DNA of 64,000 bases from Hirundichthys speculiger (Eukaryota > Chordata > Actinopteri > Beloniformes > Exocoetidae): positions 2,621,001-2,685,000 of the forward strand of contig JAGFBZ010000289.1 in assembly GCA_018398805.1 (NCBI GenBank). Direction: 5' to 3'. Of this stretch, positions 1-28,600 are shown one piece after another. The notes under the pieces were generated by a model. That model searched no databases and had not been told where the DNA came from. It was given only the letters and a program-made list of their open reading frames with translations. The position numbers and the translations under genes were made by a program. Position 1 is the first letter of the stretch, and each line of letters opens with the position of its first letter.

Positions 1-300
1 TTGGGAATATAATTACGTTATACTACTAATTATTTTAGCATGAAATAGTTGCTAAATTTATATACAGCAACAAAAGAGGCCACACTGGGGAGCAGAACAG
101 AGCAGCTGGTTACCGACATTCTCTAGCAAACAGTTAATTACTACAATAATCACTTTTTCTCTACATCTTTGAAAGGTGACCAGCGCTTTGGCAGTGAACG
201 TGATCAAAACATTTAATAAGAGTTCTGTAAATGAATGCTGTTATAATATCTATATCACGTCTTGTCTTTTGCATGGTTATCACATCATCCTTTCTTTCAG

Positions 301-580
301 GGGTTCCTGTGCAATGCTTGTTCTGACCAAAGAAAACGCCGTGGAGGAGTGGAGGGCCATGATGGGCCCCACTGACCCAGAGACAGCAAAGAATACATCT
401 CCAGATTCTTTGAGGGCCCGCTTCGCTGCTGACATTCTCCAGAACTCAGTTCATGGCTCCTCCAGTGAGCAGCATGCAGAGGAGAAGATCCGGTTCATCT
501 TTGGTGACATCTGCACAGACGCAGAATTCACCAGCGACAGTGAGACTCCAGCGTCCAACCAGAATGTTTTAACTGAATAA
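301..580 (+). CDS. NDP-kinase-domain protein (NME8/NME9-like), last coding exon
   Basis: The reading frame enters after a polypyrimidine-AG acceptor ending at 300 and runs to a TAA at 578-580. It encodes the C-terminal half of a nucleoside diphosphate kinase fold. The stretch LTKENAVEEWRAMMGPTDPE is the region just before the active-site histidine, SPDSLRARF follows, and SVHGSSS contains the catalytic His in the usual NxxHGS context (the Asn is kept). FIFGD closes the domain. A short acidic, Ser-rich tail (about 25 residues) follows, as in axonemal thioredoxin/NDPK proteins such as NME8 (TXNDC3) and NME9. Earlier exons lie left of the window. The domain assignment is firm; the choice among NME paralogues is inference from the tail and from the 'WRxxMGPTDP' wording. 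The gene is convergent with smarcal1. Confidence 0.72.
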
Positions 581-581
581 A
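576..581 (+). promoter_or_regulatory. poly(A) signal overlapping the stop codon
   Basis: AATAAA overlaps the TAA stop of the NDPK exon (stop at 578-580). A second AATAAA lies at 684-689 and is the more conventional 3'-UTR candidate. Confidence 0.4.
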
Positions 582-779
582 CAGTTCTGCACTTCAGTTT
601 GTCGTTTTTGATGCGTGCATTATTAGAAATGACAGTTCTCGCTGCATCATGGTTGCAATGAGCTTCCACAACCTTGAGCACTAAATAAAAAAATTCTGCA
701 AATGAATAAGACAGTCTTGGAGATGAAAATGCAAGAAATCTCCAACAACTTTGATAAACTTTAAGTGTAAGGAGTGAAT

Positions 780-1420
780 TCAAGGGCATGACAAGACATG
801 GGCCTTCAAGAACTCCTTGCAGGATTGCTAAGAAATCAAACCCGAACCCAGAATAGACTTTCCTTAAATCCCTCCTGAGGAATGATCAGACCATGGAGCA
901 GTGGTGCTGTGTTTGAATGTGCATCTATACCTGCACCAATAACATGCCGTTTTGATGCATCATCACTGCAAATTTCAGATTTAAATATGACACATTACAG
1001 AAATAACGACAACGGAAAAAGAGTCAAGTTGGCCACAATGACCGAGTGTAAGTTTGGAAGACAAAAAGATGCAGAATTCCATGAAAGATCACTTCCATCT
1101 GTGAAGCATGGGGGTGGACAGATCATAATTTGGGAAAGCATTGCAGCTGGTGACATGGAGAATATTTCACTGGTAGAGTGAAGAATTTATTAAATCAAAA
1201 TGAATAAATTTTTAAAGCATTAACACTCTAAAATATTGAAAAAAAGAATAAGGCATCTACAACAGCACAAGAATCCCAAACACTACGAATCAAATTGAAA
1301 ACACGGAAGACCTCGTCTAACCCAATAAACTTCAAAAGAGCAGTTCCATGCAAAATGTTGAAGATTTTCACAAACTGACAGCCAGAGATGCTAAAATCTA
1401 TTTTTGAAGAGTTACTTAAT
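780..1420 (+). mobile_element. degenerate Tc1/mariner transposase remnant
   Basis: Translation gives a decayed Tc1-type transposase: VKHGGGQIIIWESIAAGD corresponds to the family motif KHGGGSxMxWGCFxAxG. Further on, about 1261-1290, QQHKNPKHYE matches the QQDNDPKHT motif around the second catalytic Asp, which here is lost. Stops and frame changes interrupt it, so it is a dead copy. Terminal inverted repeats were not resolved. The flanking stretches 590-780 and 1420-2407 hold nothing else I can support. Confidence 0.6.
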
Positions 1421-2415
1421 AATTTTTTTTTAGTTTTTTGGGGGGTAAATCCTTGTTCAGATCAACATGCAAGTAAAAATATAATCTTGATGAAAACTTT
1501 ATGCATGTTGGCAATAAAATTGTTAAGAGCCTCGGTCAATTATTAATTATTCATATTAAAAGTAATTTTGGTGGAACCTTTGCACATCATGTTATCAAAA
1601 TTCTGGGGGAAATTTAAAAAAAAATGGACATCACTTATTTTCATATTGTTCTTTCAGAACATAGAATAAAATAAAATTTGACAATATATGCAGGTCAAAG
1701 ACTGATTCTATTTAATAAACTTATAAAGGATGATGGCATGAGCTCTGGCATCTTTGCACATCCTGATAAACTTGCAGCAGTGGAGCATTTTCACTGGCTG
1801 CAGGGCTGCTGCTGTACAGTCAGTGAATTGAGCTGCATTGTTAGTTATCAGCAGTTAACTTTATTTTCCTTTATTGCACATAGGATCAGTGTAATTCAAA
1901 TCCCTGCTGTCCTCTAACAGAGGGAAGAAGCTGGCCAAACCACTCAAACCAAACCAGGACACTTGATACTCTCTCCTGTACTAAAACATTTTTGCATAAA
2001 ATTGTGGGAACAAAGCATAGGTCTTCATATGAATTATGCAACAGACAAGACATAAATCAGACATTTACACCTACTGTGGGTGGTGTTTAGAGGCCACGCT
2101 TGAAAGGAGTACTTAAACTCATAACACTGCTGGTTTATGGCCATCTTGGCACGCACAAGGCAGCTATAAGTTATACAACCAAAACCAGGGTCGCACGATA
2201 ACCAGAACAAATAGCTTTACTTTAGTGTTCAAGGAAACTCCTGGTGCATCTTGAGAATGTGTTGCTGCCAGCATCACACATACTTCATAAATGATGACAG
2301 GGTGCTTCAAGACTGTTAGTACTCAGAAGATGAGGAATATAATAGAAAGTAGGCTTGAGTTCACGACAGGGTGGTAACATAGAGCGGCTTCACAATGAAG
2401 CATACGTATTCTAAC

Positions 2416-3305
2416 TAGGGCTGGGCAATGATTAAATTTTTTAATCGCGATTAATTACATGATTTCCCTGATTTACGATTAATTGCATTGTATATGGAAA
2501 ATCAAATAATGAATTCAAAAGAAGTGTAAAGGTCACTTTTATCTAAATGTTCTGCCGCCATATGAACTAAAGTGCCATAACATTTGTTGTTCAAAAACTT
2601 TTAACATCAGGACTTGTCAGTAACACATATTTAGTGTAAATGTCATCTGAAAAAATGTAAAATAAGATAAAGCTTATTGCCACTGTCAGGGCATTAATAT
2701 CATCCTGCTCCAACTTTTAACGAGTTCAACTTGTCAGTGGTTACAAATAAAATGAACTTTAAAATGAAAATGTCCATGTTAAAGTTCAGTAACTTTACCA
2801 ATCCATGTATCATTCATTCTTTCCATTTTTAATTGTCAATCGAAAATTGACCCCCCCCCCCCAGAATCTTCTGATGCTCATTTCCAGCACAGCAGGACAC
2901 CCAGGATGATATTTTAATCTAGAAGTAATATTCTTAAAAATGGGGGTTGTTTTTTAATCGAGGGCGAGACTTTCTGTTGTCATTACACATCTGTGCCACT
3001 AGATGGAGCTGCACTGAAGTAACCAGTAAGAGAACAGCACAACAGTGAACACATGGAGCAGATCTGATGTAACATGGAGGAATGACGCAATTGTCTTGAA
3101 AAAAGGGATTTAAAAGTTTTGTTCTTGTCCAGAATTTTTTTTCAGACAGAATTGTTGATATTGCTACCCGAACTGTAAAGTACACAGTAAGACTTTTCAA
3201 AACAAAAGCATATGAGCAACATGCGTTAACGTGCGATAAAATAATTGTCTGCGTTAATAAATTAATGAGTTAACGCGATATAACACGTTAACTTGCCCAG
3301 CCCTA
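2416..3305. mobile_element. non-autonomous hAT-type transposon, 890 bp
   Basis: The element starts TAGGGCTGGGCAA and ends with its inverted complement TTGCCCAGCCCTA. It is flanked by 8-bp direct repeats ATTCTAAC (2408-2415) and ATTCTAAT (3306-3313), one mismatch apart. An 8-bp target duplication with short TA-initial terminal repeats fits the hAT superfamily. AT-rich subterminal repeats (TTAATCGCGATTAA-like on the left, TTAACGCGATA-like on the right) continue the symmetry. No transposase frame remains inside. Confidence 0.85.
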
Positions 3306-3524
3306 ATTCTAATACAGCTGTGCTGTTGAAGAGAAAGGGAAGTGATATTACACCATGCTGATCAATTATACCAGGATTTATGACACAATCTGAAAAAGTT
3401 AGTTCCTTGTAAATCAGCAATAATCCTTCCCTGAAAATGTACATCCACCAACTGAGAGAATCCAAGTTTTTTTTAGGCTCAACAAAGATTCAAAATCAGA
3501 CCTGAGTTGACACATATATCTAAT

Positions 3525-3530
3525 TTTATT
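3525..3530 (-). promoter_or_regulatory. candidate smarcal1 poly(A) signal
   Basis: TTTATT on the plus strand reads AATAAA on the smarcal1 strand, about 190 bp beyond its stop codon. It is the nearest canonical hexamer downstream of the last exon. Confidence 0.45.
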
Positions 3531-3719
3531 AAAGCAAAAACAATAACAACTTCAGCAGTTTTTTTAAACATATACTAAAATAAATGAAGTTTGTGTCAAG
3601 TTGACTCAGTCATGATGAGTTGAAAACTAGGAATTAGATCCTTTTCCATTAAACAAATCAAAATGATTTCAATAAAATGTCTTCATGCAACACTTTTAAA
3701 TGTTTTTTTTTTTTTTAAA

Positions 3720-19849
<16,130 letters not shown>

Positions 19850-19869
19850 GTCGATGACCTGTTGCTAAA

Positions 19870-20290
19870 GCCAATTAGCTCAAATTCAAGTGACTACTTG
19901 TCACAATCTGAGCTAGCCTGTACATATAGTTACCTGTAAATATATGATCTACGTAGATCCATGAGTCCGGACGTTTAGTTTTTTCGTTTGCAAATAAGTT
20001 AAATTACTTTCATTGGTCCCCTGCTAAGGGCAGCAGCTAATGAGGCTGGTCTTGGTCGTCAACAGTCAATCTTAGCAACGAAACATTTCCGGTGGAGTCA
20101 CATACAAGAGAGCATTCATTTCTGGCGTTTCGCGTGACCAGTAAATGTAATAGCACCAGGATTCATACGAACGAAGCAAAGAAAGTCAACTCCCAGCTAG
20201 CTCATGCTCACAATCTGGCGGATGCTTCAGAGTAGTTCAGGATCGACCGCGCAGGAAGTGACGTAGAAAAACAAGCCGGCACGTGCAAGT
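19870..20290 (-). promoter_or_regulatory. smarcal1 5' region / promoter
   Basis: This CpG-containing stretch upstream of the smarcal1 ATG carries an ETS-type TTCCGG core (20087-20092), an AGGAAGTGACGTA cluster combining ETS-like and CRE-like TGACGTA (20253-20265), and no TATA box. It resembles promoters of housekeeping genes. The transcription start was not determined. Confidence 0.45.
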
Positions 20291-20504
20291 GGCAGTTTCT
20301 AGTCGGGTTGTTTTTAAAGCAAAAAATAAAAAATAAAAAGAGTAAAATATAAAATAATTATATTAAAGGAAGTCGGGTTACATCATGTTGGGATATTAAA
20401 AAAACGGCCAACAAGTAGTTTAAAAAAACAACTTAAGAAAACGTTTTTATGATTAGACTCTGTGATATAACAGTTTAAAAAAAATAGGAATTATGGCACG
20501 AAAA

Positions 20505-20675
20505 GACAGATTCCTTAGTTTGTAGTCTGCCAAGATTTAAGTTTTCAGGTGAAGTGACCTGAGTGACAGTAAATGATTAAAGAGTTTTTCACATCAGCTT
20601 CTGTTTGTTGTACTAATGTTTGATAAGACATTTTTTGAAATCTGTAACAAGCAACTCTAATATAGTTTAATTGAA
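20505..20675. repeat. direct repeat A flanking LINE fragment
   Basis: Diverged direct copy of 21856-22042: both run ACAGATTCCTYAGTTTGTAG, then TTTTCAGGTGAA, CA(C/T)ATCAGCT, ATGTTTGATRAGACATTTTTT, and CAACTCTRATA. The pair brackets an antisense LINE fragment. Confidence 0.65.
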
Positions 20676-20689
20676 GCCAATAACAATTT

Positions 20690-21810
20690 TCTTCTTTTTC
20701 TTTTGACTTTACCTTCAGTAGTCGCCACAGCAAATTATCTGTCTAAACCATCTGGCCTCTCTGACTTTCTCTCCAAAACATCTAACATGGGCTGTCCCTC
20801 TGATGTTCTCATTGCTGATCCTATCCATCCTCTTCACTCTTAAAGAGAACCTCAACATTTTAACCTCTACAACCTCCAGTTCTACTACTACTTTTCCACA
20901 GTGCCATGGTCTCTAAACCACACAACATAGTAGGTCTCACCAACACCTTATACACATTTCCTTTCATTCTTGCTGATACTCTTTTATCATACATCACACC
21001 TGTCACTTTTCTCAGCCTGTTCCATCCTGCTTTCCTTCTTCACGTCTTTTCTATTCTCTCCATTGCTCTGTACTATTGACTTCAAGTATTTAAAATCCTC
21101 CACTTTCTTTATTTGTGCTCCCTCACCGTTCCACTTGGATCCTTGTTATTCACACACGTGTATTCTGCCTTGCTGCAGCTAACCTTTATTCCTCTCCTTA
21201 CCAGGGCATACCTCCACCTCTCCAGGTTTTCCTCCACTTGCTCCCTGCTCTCTCTACAGATCACAATGTCATCTGAAAACATCAAAGTCCATGGAGATTC
21301 CTGTCATCAGTCAGCCTGTGCATTACTATGGCAAACAGGAAGGGGCTCAGTCAGGACTGATCCTTGATGCAGTCCCACCTTGAACTCATCTGTCACACCT
21401 ACAGCACACTTCACTGATGTCCTATAGCTCTCATACATGTCCTGCTCTCACTGCTACTCCAGACTTCCTCACACAATACAATAGCTCCTCTCTTGGAACC
21501 CTGGCATATGCTTTTTCAAGGTCTAAAAAGACATGATGCAGCTCGCTTTGACCTTCGCTGTACTTCTCTATTGACATCCTCAAAGCAAATATTGCATCTG
21601 TAGTACTCTTTTCTGGCAGGAAATCATACTGCTGTTAATAAATGCTCACTTCTCTCCTTAACCAAGCTTCCACTACTCTTCCCTATAACTATATTGTATG
21701 GCTCATCAACTTTATTCCTCTGTAGTTGCCACAACTCTGGACGTCGACCTTGTTCTTAAAAATCGCCACCAGCACACGTCTCCTCCATTCTTTAGGAATC
21801 CTTTCACTCC
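20690..21810 (-). mobile_element. LINE reverse-transcriptase fragment, antisense
   Basis: On the minus strand the sequence decodes, through many stops and indels, to a fish LINE reverse transcriptase. From right to left there are a KNKVDVQSCGNYRGI-like block (about 21750), QQYDFLPEKSTTDAIFAL (about 21600), the HHVFLDLEKAYARVP region (about 21530), and C-terminal parts with VYKVLVRPTMLCG and MDRISNENIRGTAH (about 20950-20790). The wording resembles RTE-like elements; the clade was not determined. It is a dead copy. Confidence 0.65.
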
Positions 21811-21855
21811 CTGTTATATGTCAGTATGAAAAATTAAATGTTTATTTCACAAAAA

Positions 21856-22042
21856 TACAGATTCCTCAGTTTGTAGTCTGTGAAGCCAGTTCGATTTTCA
21901 GGTGAACTATTAATGGTAATCAGCAACAAGAGGGTAACCTGACAGTTAATGGACATATCAGCTGGCATTTGTGATACTGATGTTTGATGAGACATTTTTT
22001 TAAAAGCCAATCACAAAACAACTCTGATAAAGTTTTGTTGAC
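21856..22042. repeat. direct repeat B flanking LINE fragment
   Basis: Partner of the copy at 20505-20675, same orientation, on the other side of the antisense LINE fragment. It is followed by a short AATAACAATAATAATAATAA microsatellite (22044-22078). Confidence 0.65.
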
Positions 22043-22359
22043 AATAATAATAATAACAATAACAATAATAATAATAAACATCTGGGTACATCCACATTCA
22101 CGGAAAAATTGTACTGATTTCAGGGTTGTCACTATATAAATATTTTGTCATGTAAAGGAACATCAAAACCAATATATATTTCTCCTCTGCTGTAAAACAT
22201 TAGAACCTGATGTATTTGCATAAATTACTATGATTTAGTTGATGCATTTATCAAGATGTGATCAAAGTGTTGTGTTTAATTGAAAAGGTTCCACAAACAT
22301 ACGGCATTTACAATTTAAGAATTGCAGCTGTTTGAAGGAAGATATCACAATTTCCATGG

Positions 22360-22770
22360 CCTAAGAAGTATTTGGACAAAGTAACATAATCATAAATGTA
22401 ACCATAGCTTTAATACTTGGATGAAAGTACTTTACAGTCAATGACAGCCTGAAGGCTGGAGCCCATGGACATCACAGAGATTCTTTACCAGGCCTCCACT
22501 GCAATGATCATCATTTGTGGCTTTTTGGGGGCTTAAGATCAGGCTTAAGATCAGGCAACTGACTTTGACATTGAAGACTATTACATTTTTTTGTCCTCAA
22601 AAAGTCTTCAGTTGCGTTTGCAGTATGTTTGGGGTCATTATCCATCTGCATGTTGAAGCACTGTCCCTTCAGTTTTGTAACAATTGGCTGAATGTGAGCG
22701 GCGTATATAGCTTTGTACAAGTCATTTTCAGCAAAATACCTCAATTTTCAAGAGCTCAGAAGTATTTGGA
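22360..22770 (-). mobile_element. Tc1-type transposase remnant, antisense
   Basis: The minus-strand frame 22744-22511 reads MQMDNDPKHTANATEDFLR, the Tc1 motif containing the second catalytic Asp, then SQLPDLKPDLK in place of SQSPDLNPIE. The region is bounded by AAGTATTTGGACAA at 22368 and 22761, both in the same orientation. The 5' half is missing. A weak match to the N-terminal paired-like domain of the same family (NNIKKPVRLQKTTKW) occurs on the plus strand at about 22995-23060, indicating rearrangement. Confidence 0.65.
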
Positions 22771-23269
22771 CAATTGACTGAAAAGAAGATAAATGGTCCC
22801 TTCGTTCTTTACTTCATCACAAATTAAGCAGATAAAAGATCTGGAGTTGTTACCAGGTATTGCAATTGCAGTTTAAGGGAAGTAGGACTTCATTCGCCTA
22901 TAAAAACAAACAAACAGACAAACAAAACATAAATTTATAAGAGAGATAGCAAAATGGTAAGCAACAGTTTAGTACATTCCTAAAAGGAAAAGAAAAGCAC
23001 TGGTGAGCTCAATAACATCAAAAAACCTGTAAGACTACAGAAGACAACTAAGTGGATAAAAGCAGAATCCTTGGCCTGTCTGTAACACCATGAGACTTTT
23101 TAGACATAGATGAAAAGGTTTTATATTTGAATTCTATTAATAACTGCTACACTTGTTATCTGTTTTTTGAAACAGTTTTTATTTGCTGAGACTGATGCAC
23201 TTTCCGATTTGCCTGCAAATGTAAAGTGGAATATAAATGAAATGTATTATTATTATTATGATTAATGTC

Positions 23270-23700
23270 ATGCTTTTACAACAAAACAGTAGATTTTTTT
23301 GTCAAAAAGTCTTGATTTTGTAAGATTTATGACACAAAATTGTGATTTGATATCACAAAATTCTGCAGAATTTTAGGTTATATGACAAAATTCACTTTTT
23401 TACAACAAAACCAAATCCTGACATTGCTGAATTTGCAATTTTACAACAAAATGTTGTGATTTTAGGACATAAAGTTGCAATTATACAAAATTTTCAATTT
23501 TTGACATGAAGTTGTAGTTTTTTATCAAAAGGTTTGATCTTGCAAATGTCAGTATTTTACAACAAAAAGTTGCTATATTAAGCTATAAAGTTGTAATTTT
23601 TGCGATTCACAATTTTACAACAAAAAGTTAGGCATTTTAATCCCAAAAAATTGTGATTTTGTGTTTTGTTTTGTTTTTACAGCAAAATGTTGCTTTCAAA
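23270..23700. repeat. degenerate tandem array, ACAACAAAAAGTTG-type units
   Basis: About 430 bp made of drifting copies of TTTTACAACAAAA-AGTTGTGATTTT. The ACAACAAAA core recurs near 23278, 23403, 23444, 23559 and 23616, and each is followed at variable distance by AAAGTTG(T/C) and ATTTT. It lies about 1.2 kb upstream of the marchf4 ATG. Confidence 0.6.
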
Positions 23701-23899
23701 TAACGTTGAATTGTTTTCATTCATTGGGGAATTAAAACAAATAGGATTGTAGGTATATACCATTATCTATTATATAATATTGTATTATTATATTTCTTAT
23801 GGCTTGTCCACCTGGCCCCAAAAATGTCTGTGCACGACCCTGCTTCCTTGTGTTCGAAAAACAAGTAATAAGCGTGTTCCTGTGTGTTTGTCCGAGTAG

Positions 23900-24923
23900 T
23901 AGAAACGAGTTGGCTCCTTGCATCACTGCGCGGTGGTGACGTGTGGCGTCTGGGAGCTGTCCCAGGAATCATGGTGCTGAAGCTGCAGCACCGATTCAGC
24001 AGCCAATGATCACAGGAGAATCCGGGACTACGGATGCTTTCACCCAGAGCAGGACAGTCCGACAATCGTGTTGGATTTTAACGGATGGATGTAGACCTCT
24101 CTTCCTGTTCAACGGACATGGTAATTCGACATTTGGGAATGAAAGCTCAGCAGAGACTTGCCAACGACCAGCAGTCTGGCTGAAAAGCTATGAAAAAAAA
24201 AGCATGAAACAGTGAATCGTATATATCGGTATAGCTCGCCAGGTAAGACGGATTTTGCTTCCCAATATGGCTCGCCATCGATTGGCTTAATTTCCTTTGA
24301 AAGCCTTACAAGACGTCGACAGTTATCTGAGCTGCTGATTTAAAACGTGGTGCTCCTTGTTGTTGGAAAATCCAGATTTGAAAATTGAGCGCTGAATATT
24401 TGCTTTTTAGTGTTTGAGTTCATTCTACCACAAAGGGATCTGAATCGTTGCTTCTGCACTCGTTGTGGATCGAAAAGAGGGAGACGCTTCTCCAGATAGT
24501 TTATGTTGCAGCGATCACACTATTAAGGCCACGGACTGACAAATGGACATTAAGTGAACCACCTACAGCCTTACAAGTTGAATGCATATTCCCATCAGTC
24601 CAGCATTCGACTCTCCAGTAGCCATTTCATTTATGGAACTTAATGGCTTCAGACACTTGTTTGCGTCGATTATCTCAATTTTCTGTTTACATGCTCGTGG
24701 AAAGACAGTAAAAGTCACGCTTTAGAAAGATTAGAAACCTGGATCAGCACAAAATCAAAACGGCTACTTTAAAATCCAACCACCGACCGGAAAACGCACC
24801 TCTGTGTCTTACATTTTGTCCAACGACACATGAAGGGGTGCTCGCATATGACTGGGACACAAACAGTACACATCTCCCAGCACGTCGGCGTGGTGCTGTG
24901 ATCTTCTGGTTGAATACAGTCCG
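23900..24923 (+). promoter_or_regulatory. marchf4 5' region (promoter / 5' UTR)
   Basis: Relatively CpG-richer sequence leading directly into the marchf4 initiation codon, with no splice junction needed. No TATA box was identified. The frame upstream of the ATG stays open back to a TGA at 24849-24851 but has no other ATG. Confidence 0.35.
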
Positions 24924-25586
24924 ATGCTGCGCAGCCGGGGCATGCTCAAGAGCCGCTGCTGCGTCCTGCTTGGTGACCTGAGGGTGCTCCTTCTCGGGCC
25001 ACCGACGCCGCTGCCTCCATTGACCCCCATGAGCGACCAAGCTTCGGAAAACCACGGGGCAAGCGTCGCCGTCCACGAGAACAACAACACGCTAACGCGG
25101 AGCCACCAGCACCCAGGGGACCGAGCAGCACCTTCTGCAGTGGGAGCCACTGGGCCACCGGCTGGAGAGCGACCGGTGGAGGGCTGGGTTGATGCCGCGG
25201 AACTGTCGGCGGCCCTGCGCGGCTGCAGCAGCTCTTCTGATGACTGCTCAAAGGGCAAACTGGAGGAGAGGTTCTCCCTAACCAGCTACACAGAAAGTGG
25301 CTTCAGGACTCCTGTCTGCAGGATCTGTTTCCAGGGACCAGAGCACGTGAGTCCTAGAAAATAATTTTATACAGTATATACGGTATAATTTTCTGTAGCT
25401 GTTAGAATAATCCATTCATTAGTAACCACTGTCCTAAACTCTCTGTATGAAATGGTCATAAAATAGTGAATTTGACAGCATTACATTTAGTTGTAAAAAG
25501 ACTGCTCTCCTAGGAGTATTGCTTAACAAGAGCAACAAGTTCACTTTGTTACATTAGATTTCACTGGTCTAACCTTTTTACAATTT

Positions 25587-25638
<52 letters not shown>

Positions 25639-28600
25639 ACACACTTGGAGCATTTCCAGCACTCGTCCCATTGCATGGCTTTAAAACACAGATCTAGGGA
25701 GTAGTGGGATAAAGAAAGACATTGTACAGGTGCGTGACAATACACTGAGATGGAGTACCTGCTGCCTACAGCTAAATATGCTTGCAAATGCCTTATACAG
25801 CTGACAACATCCAATAGTCACCCACACCAGCTGGAAACAGTCAAAAAACATAAAAATGTTAACAATGATCAGCACTAGACAAAAAGAAAGCGCCCTTAGA
25901 TTAGTCACACTGCCTGCTGCCCCTGGTGGAACATTGATGACAATGTTGTACTATAACAATCAGGAAAGGAAAATGTGAAAGAAGACGGTTGCAATGAAAA
26001 AAAAATTAGTTAAAACAGAGAGACAGACACTTAGCAATTTGCAGATACATTAGTTACACTGTTTGATGGAGTTTTTGAGATAAATATGTCACACCTCAAC
26101 AATTGGTAACGGACGTAAGGAGGCCATAAAAAAATCAAGAAGCAAGACTGGTGAGTTGTTGAACATTTTATCCACCAGTCTGCGCTCATCGTTGCTTTTC
26201 GTTTAACACAGCAGCAGATTTAACATATCATTTCAGCTTCATTTGACTGTGTATAGCCTATAATCCAAATGTTTCATCAGCTAATTACTTGTATATTGCT
26301 ACTCCAACAGAAATTGTGTGCATCAGTCCACCCCTGCGCTCAGACTTTGTAATTATTATTGGCACAGCATCTATGATGAGGCTGGAAGACAAGGTGTCAT
26401 CCTTATTTTCTCTAAAACTGCACAGATAGTCAGCATTCTCGGTAGCGCATACAAAGTGCTGCCTTGGAAAATTGCTGTGTTTCCCATGGACTCCTCCAGC
26501 ACACCTCATTAATACTTCCCTGAGACATTGCAGCAAGTCAATAGCATTTGATTTCATCCAATCTTATCGTTATGTACGCTCATATCTTTCACCGGCCTTC
26601 CTTTTCCTGTCGTCTGTGAGGTGTTGGTTTGGGTGAAGTCCAGATATGGATCCACGGAGGTGTAAATGGGTGCAAGGAGAATGAGGCTTGATTTGGGAAG
26701 AGAGATGAGCGGACTCTCTCTGTGTTACAGCCAATGGGGAGATTAGTTATCCTCCATTCTCTCCAAGCCTCCGGGATGTCACATAAACCAAGGCAGCCAG
26801 TATCTGATCTGACAGTCCACCTCCAAAACACTTCCAACCCTAAGGCTGAGATAGTCAAGACAGAGTAAAGAAGGGAGAGAGAGAGACATAGCTTTCCTCA
26901 AACATCCCACTAGAAAAGGGCCTTGAGTGTCTGAAAAGAGGCAATCACTGAAAGAGGATTGTACTCTGATTTAATATGACACGACAAAATGAAATAAGTC
27001 TGTGTAATCGAATCCCTGTCAGTGATTTTGGTGCCATTTTCTTTGAGGTGAGTTTCACACCCAAGATTCTGCTGTTTTAAAAGGGCAAGTTGACACATGT
27101 CTTTCTAAACCCGCATGCTTAAATGTGGGTTTAAAATGTCGCTGGTATGTAATTCTGTACAGTAGAGACTTGTAAGCTGAATCAAGAAGTAGCACAAGAA
27201 TGTAAAATTCTCCCTCAGTGGCACGGTCCTTTAGCGCAGCTGAAAAAGGATACGCTGCACAAAGGAACAAAAGCACAGACATTTATATTTACTTCTACTT
27301 ATTATGATACCTCTGATTGCAAAAATCAAGATGTTTGGCTTTTGTTGTATTTATTTATTTCTGCATATATAGAAAGTGGAATAAGGTTTTTTTTAATTGA
27401 GACAGATTTGAAATAAGAAGTTCTGATTGAGGTGAAGCCATATAAAATACTAAAATCTAATGAAATGACATACTGATGTCATTTACTGTAGCTCAGTGCC
27501 ATATGTTATTCAGCTGTCGCTTTTTAAGTGTCTCGTGAGACATATGTCAACTCATCACGGTTTTTACTTAGATAAAGGTCAGTGAGAAGCTTTACGGGAG
27601 GCTCTTGCTTGCTTTTGAGCAGTGTTTGGTTTGTTAAGGTTTGTGCTTTCAGACTTAACCTCAACCTGATTGGTCCCCTTTGGGTCTTCTTTTCCACTGT
27701 GTGTTGAAACTATGCAGTTTCCTGTTGCTTTGAAAAAAAGTGAGCTTTCAGTCAAAAATACACTTATAATGTGTGCCTGTGTGTGACACAGCAAGAGGCC
27801 TCAGGGGGGGTCAAGTCATCATCATTCTTTCTTTAAGATGCACTTTATTGGCATCGTGCTTTCTGTACTCCATCGTATGCACGATGTCTGCACTGCCATC
27901 TATTAGGAATGAGAGATAAACAAGTTACATAAGTGCATGACACGTTTTTTTTTTTTTGTTTTTTTTTTGATCAACTGAAGTCCAGAGACACGAAGCTGTG
28001 GATTCATAAAGTTAAATACGAAACTTTACATCTTCTTTTTATCCCTTTAAAGAGTCGTTAGCTATCGCTGCATGCCCAATGATGCCCATAAAAGCATCAC
28101 TATAGATCATCACGAGCAATTTGAAATGATATCATTTTCAATTTAATTCTCAGCTGGCGAAATTTCTTTTCCCTCTGCCTCGAACACAGTTTAAATTTAT
28201 AGATAAAGCTGTTTTCCAGATGACTGCAGTACTGCAGATTTTTATAAAAGAGATGCTTGTGTCCTGAATATTATTGGCCACCGTAAAATTCACTTTCATT
28301 CAGTTTCTGTGTGAGCTACTTTATTATACTACAATTTCCCCTCGGTTAGAGTTAATAGAGTTCACTTGCATTGATTCCAGACTCTTACGTGAATAGCCAA
28401 GTCTAATTTATTTCCATGCCATTATATATACATTGGGAACGGATCCAATTTTATAAGTAGAAAATTAGATGTACTGAGTTGTTTCGGGATAATGCAGCAA
28501 AAAGAGATGGAATAATGCAGCCTCTTCTTTTCAATACATTGTTTAGCTGTGGTGTGTGTGTGTGTGTATTTTATCAGTGACTATTGCAGTTTGATCAATA

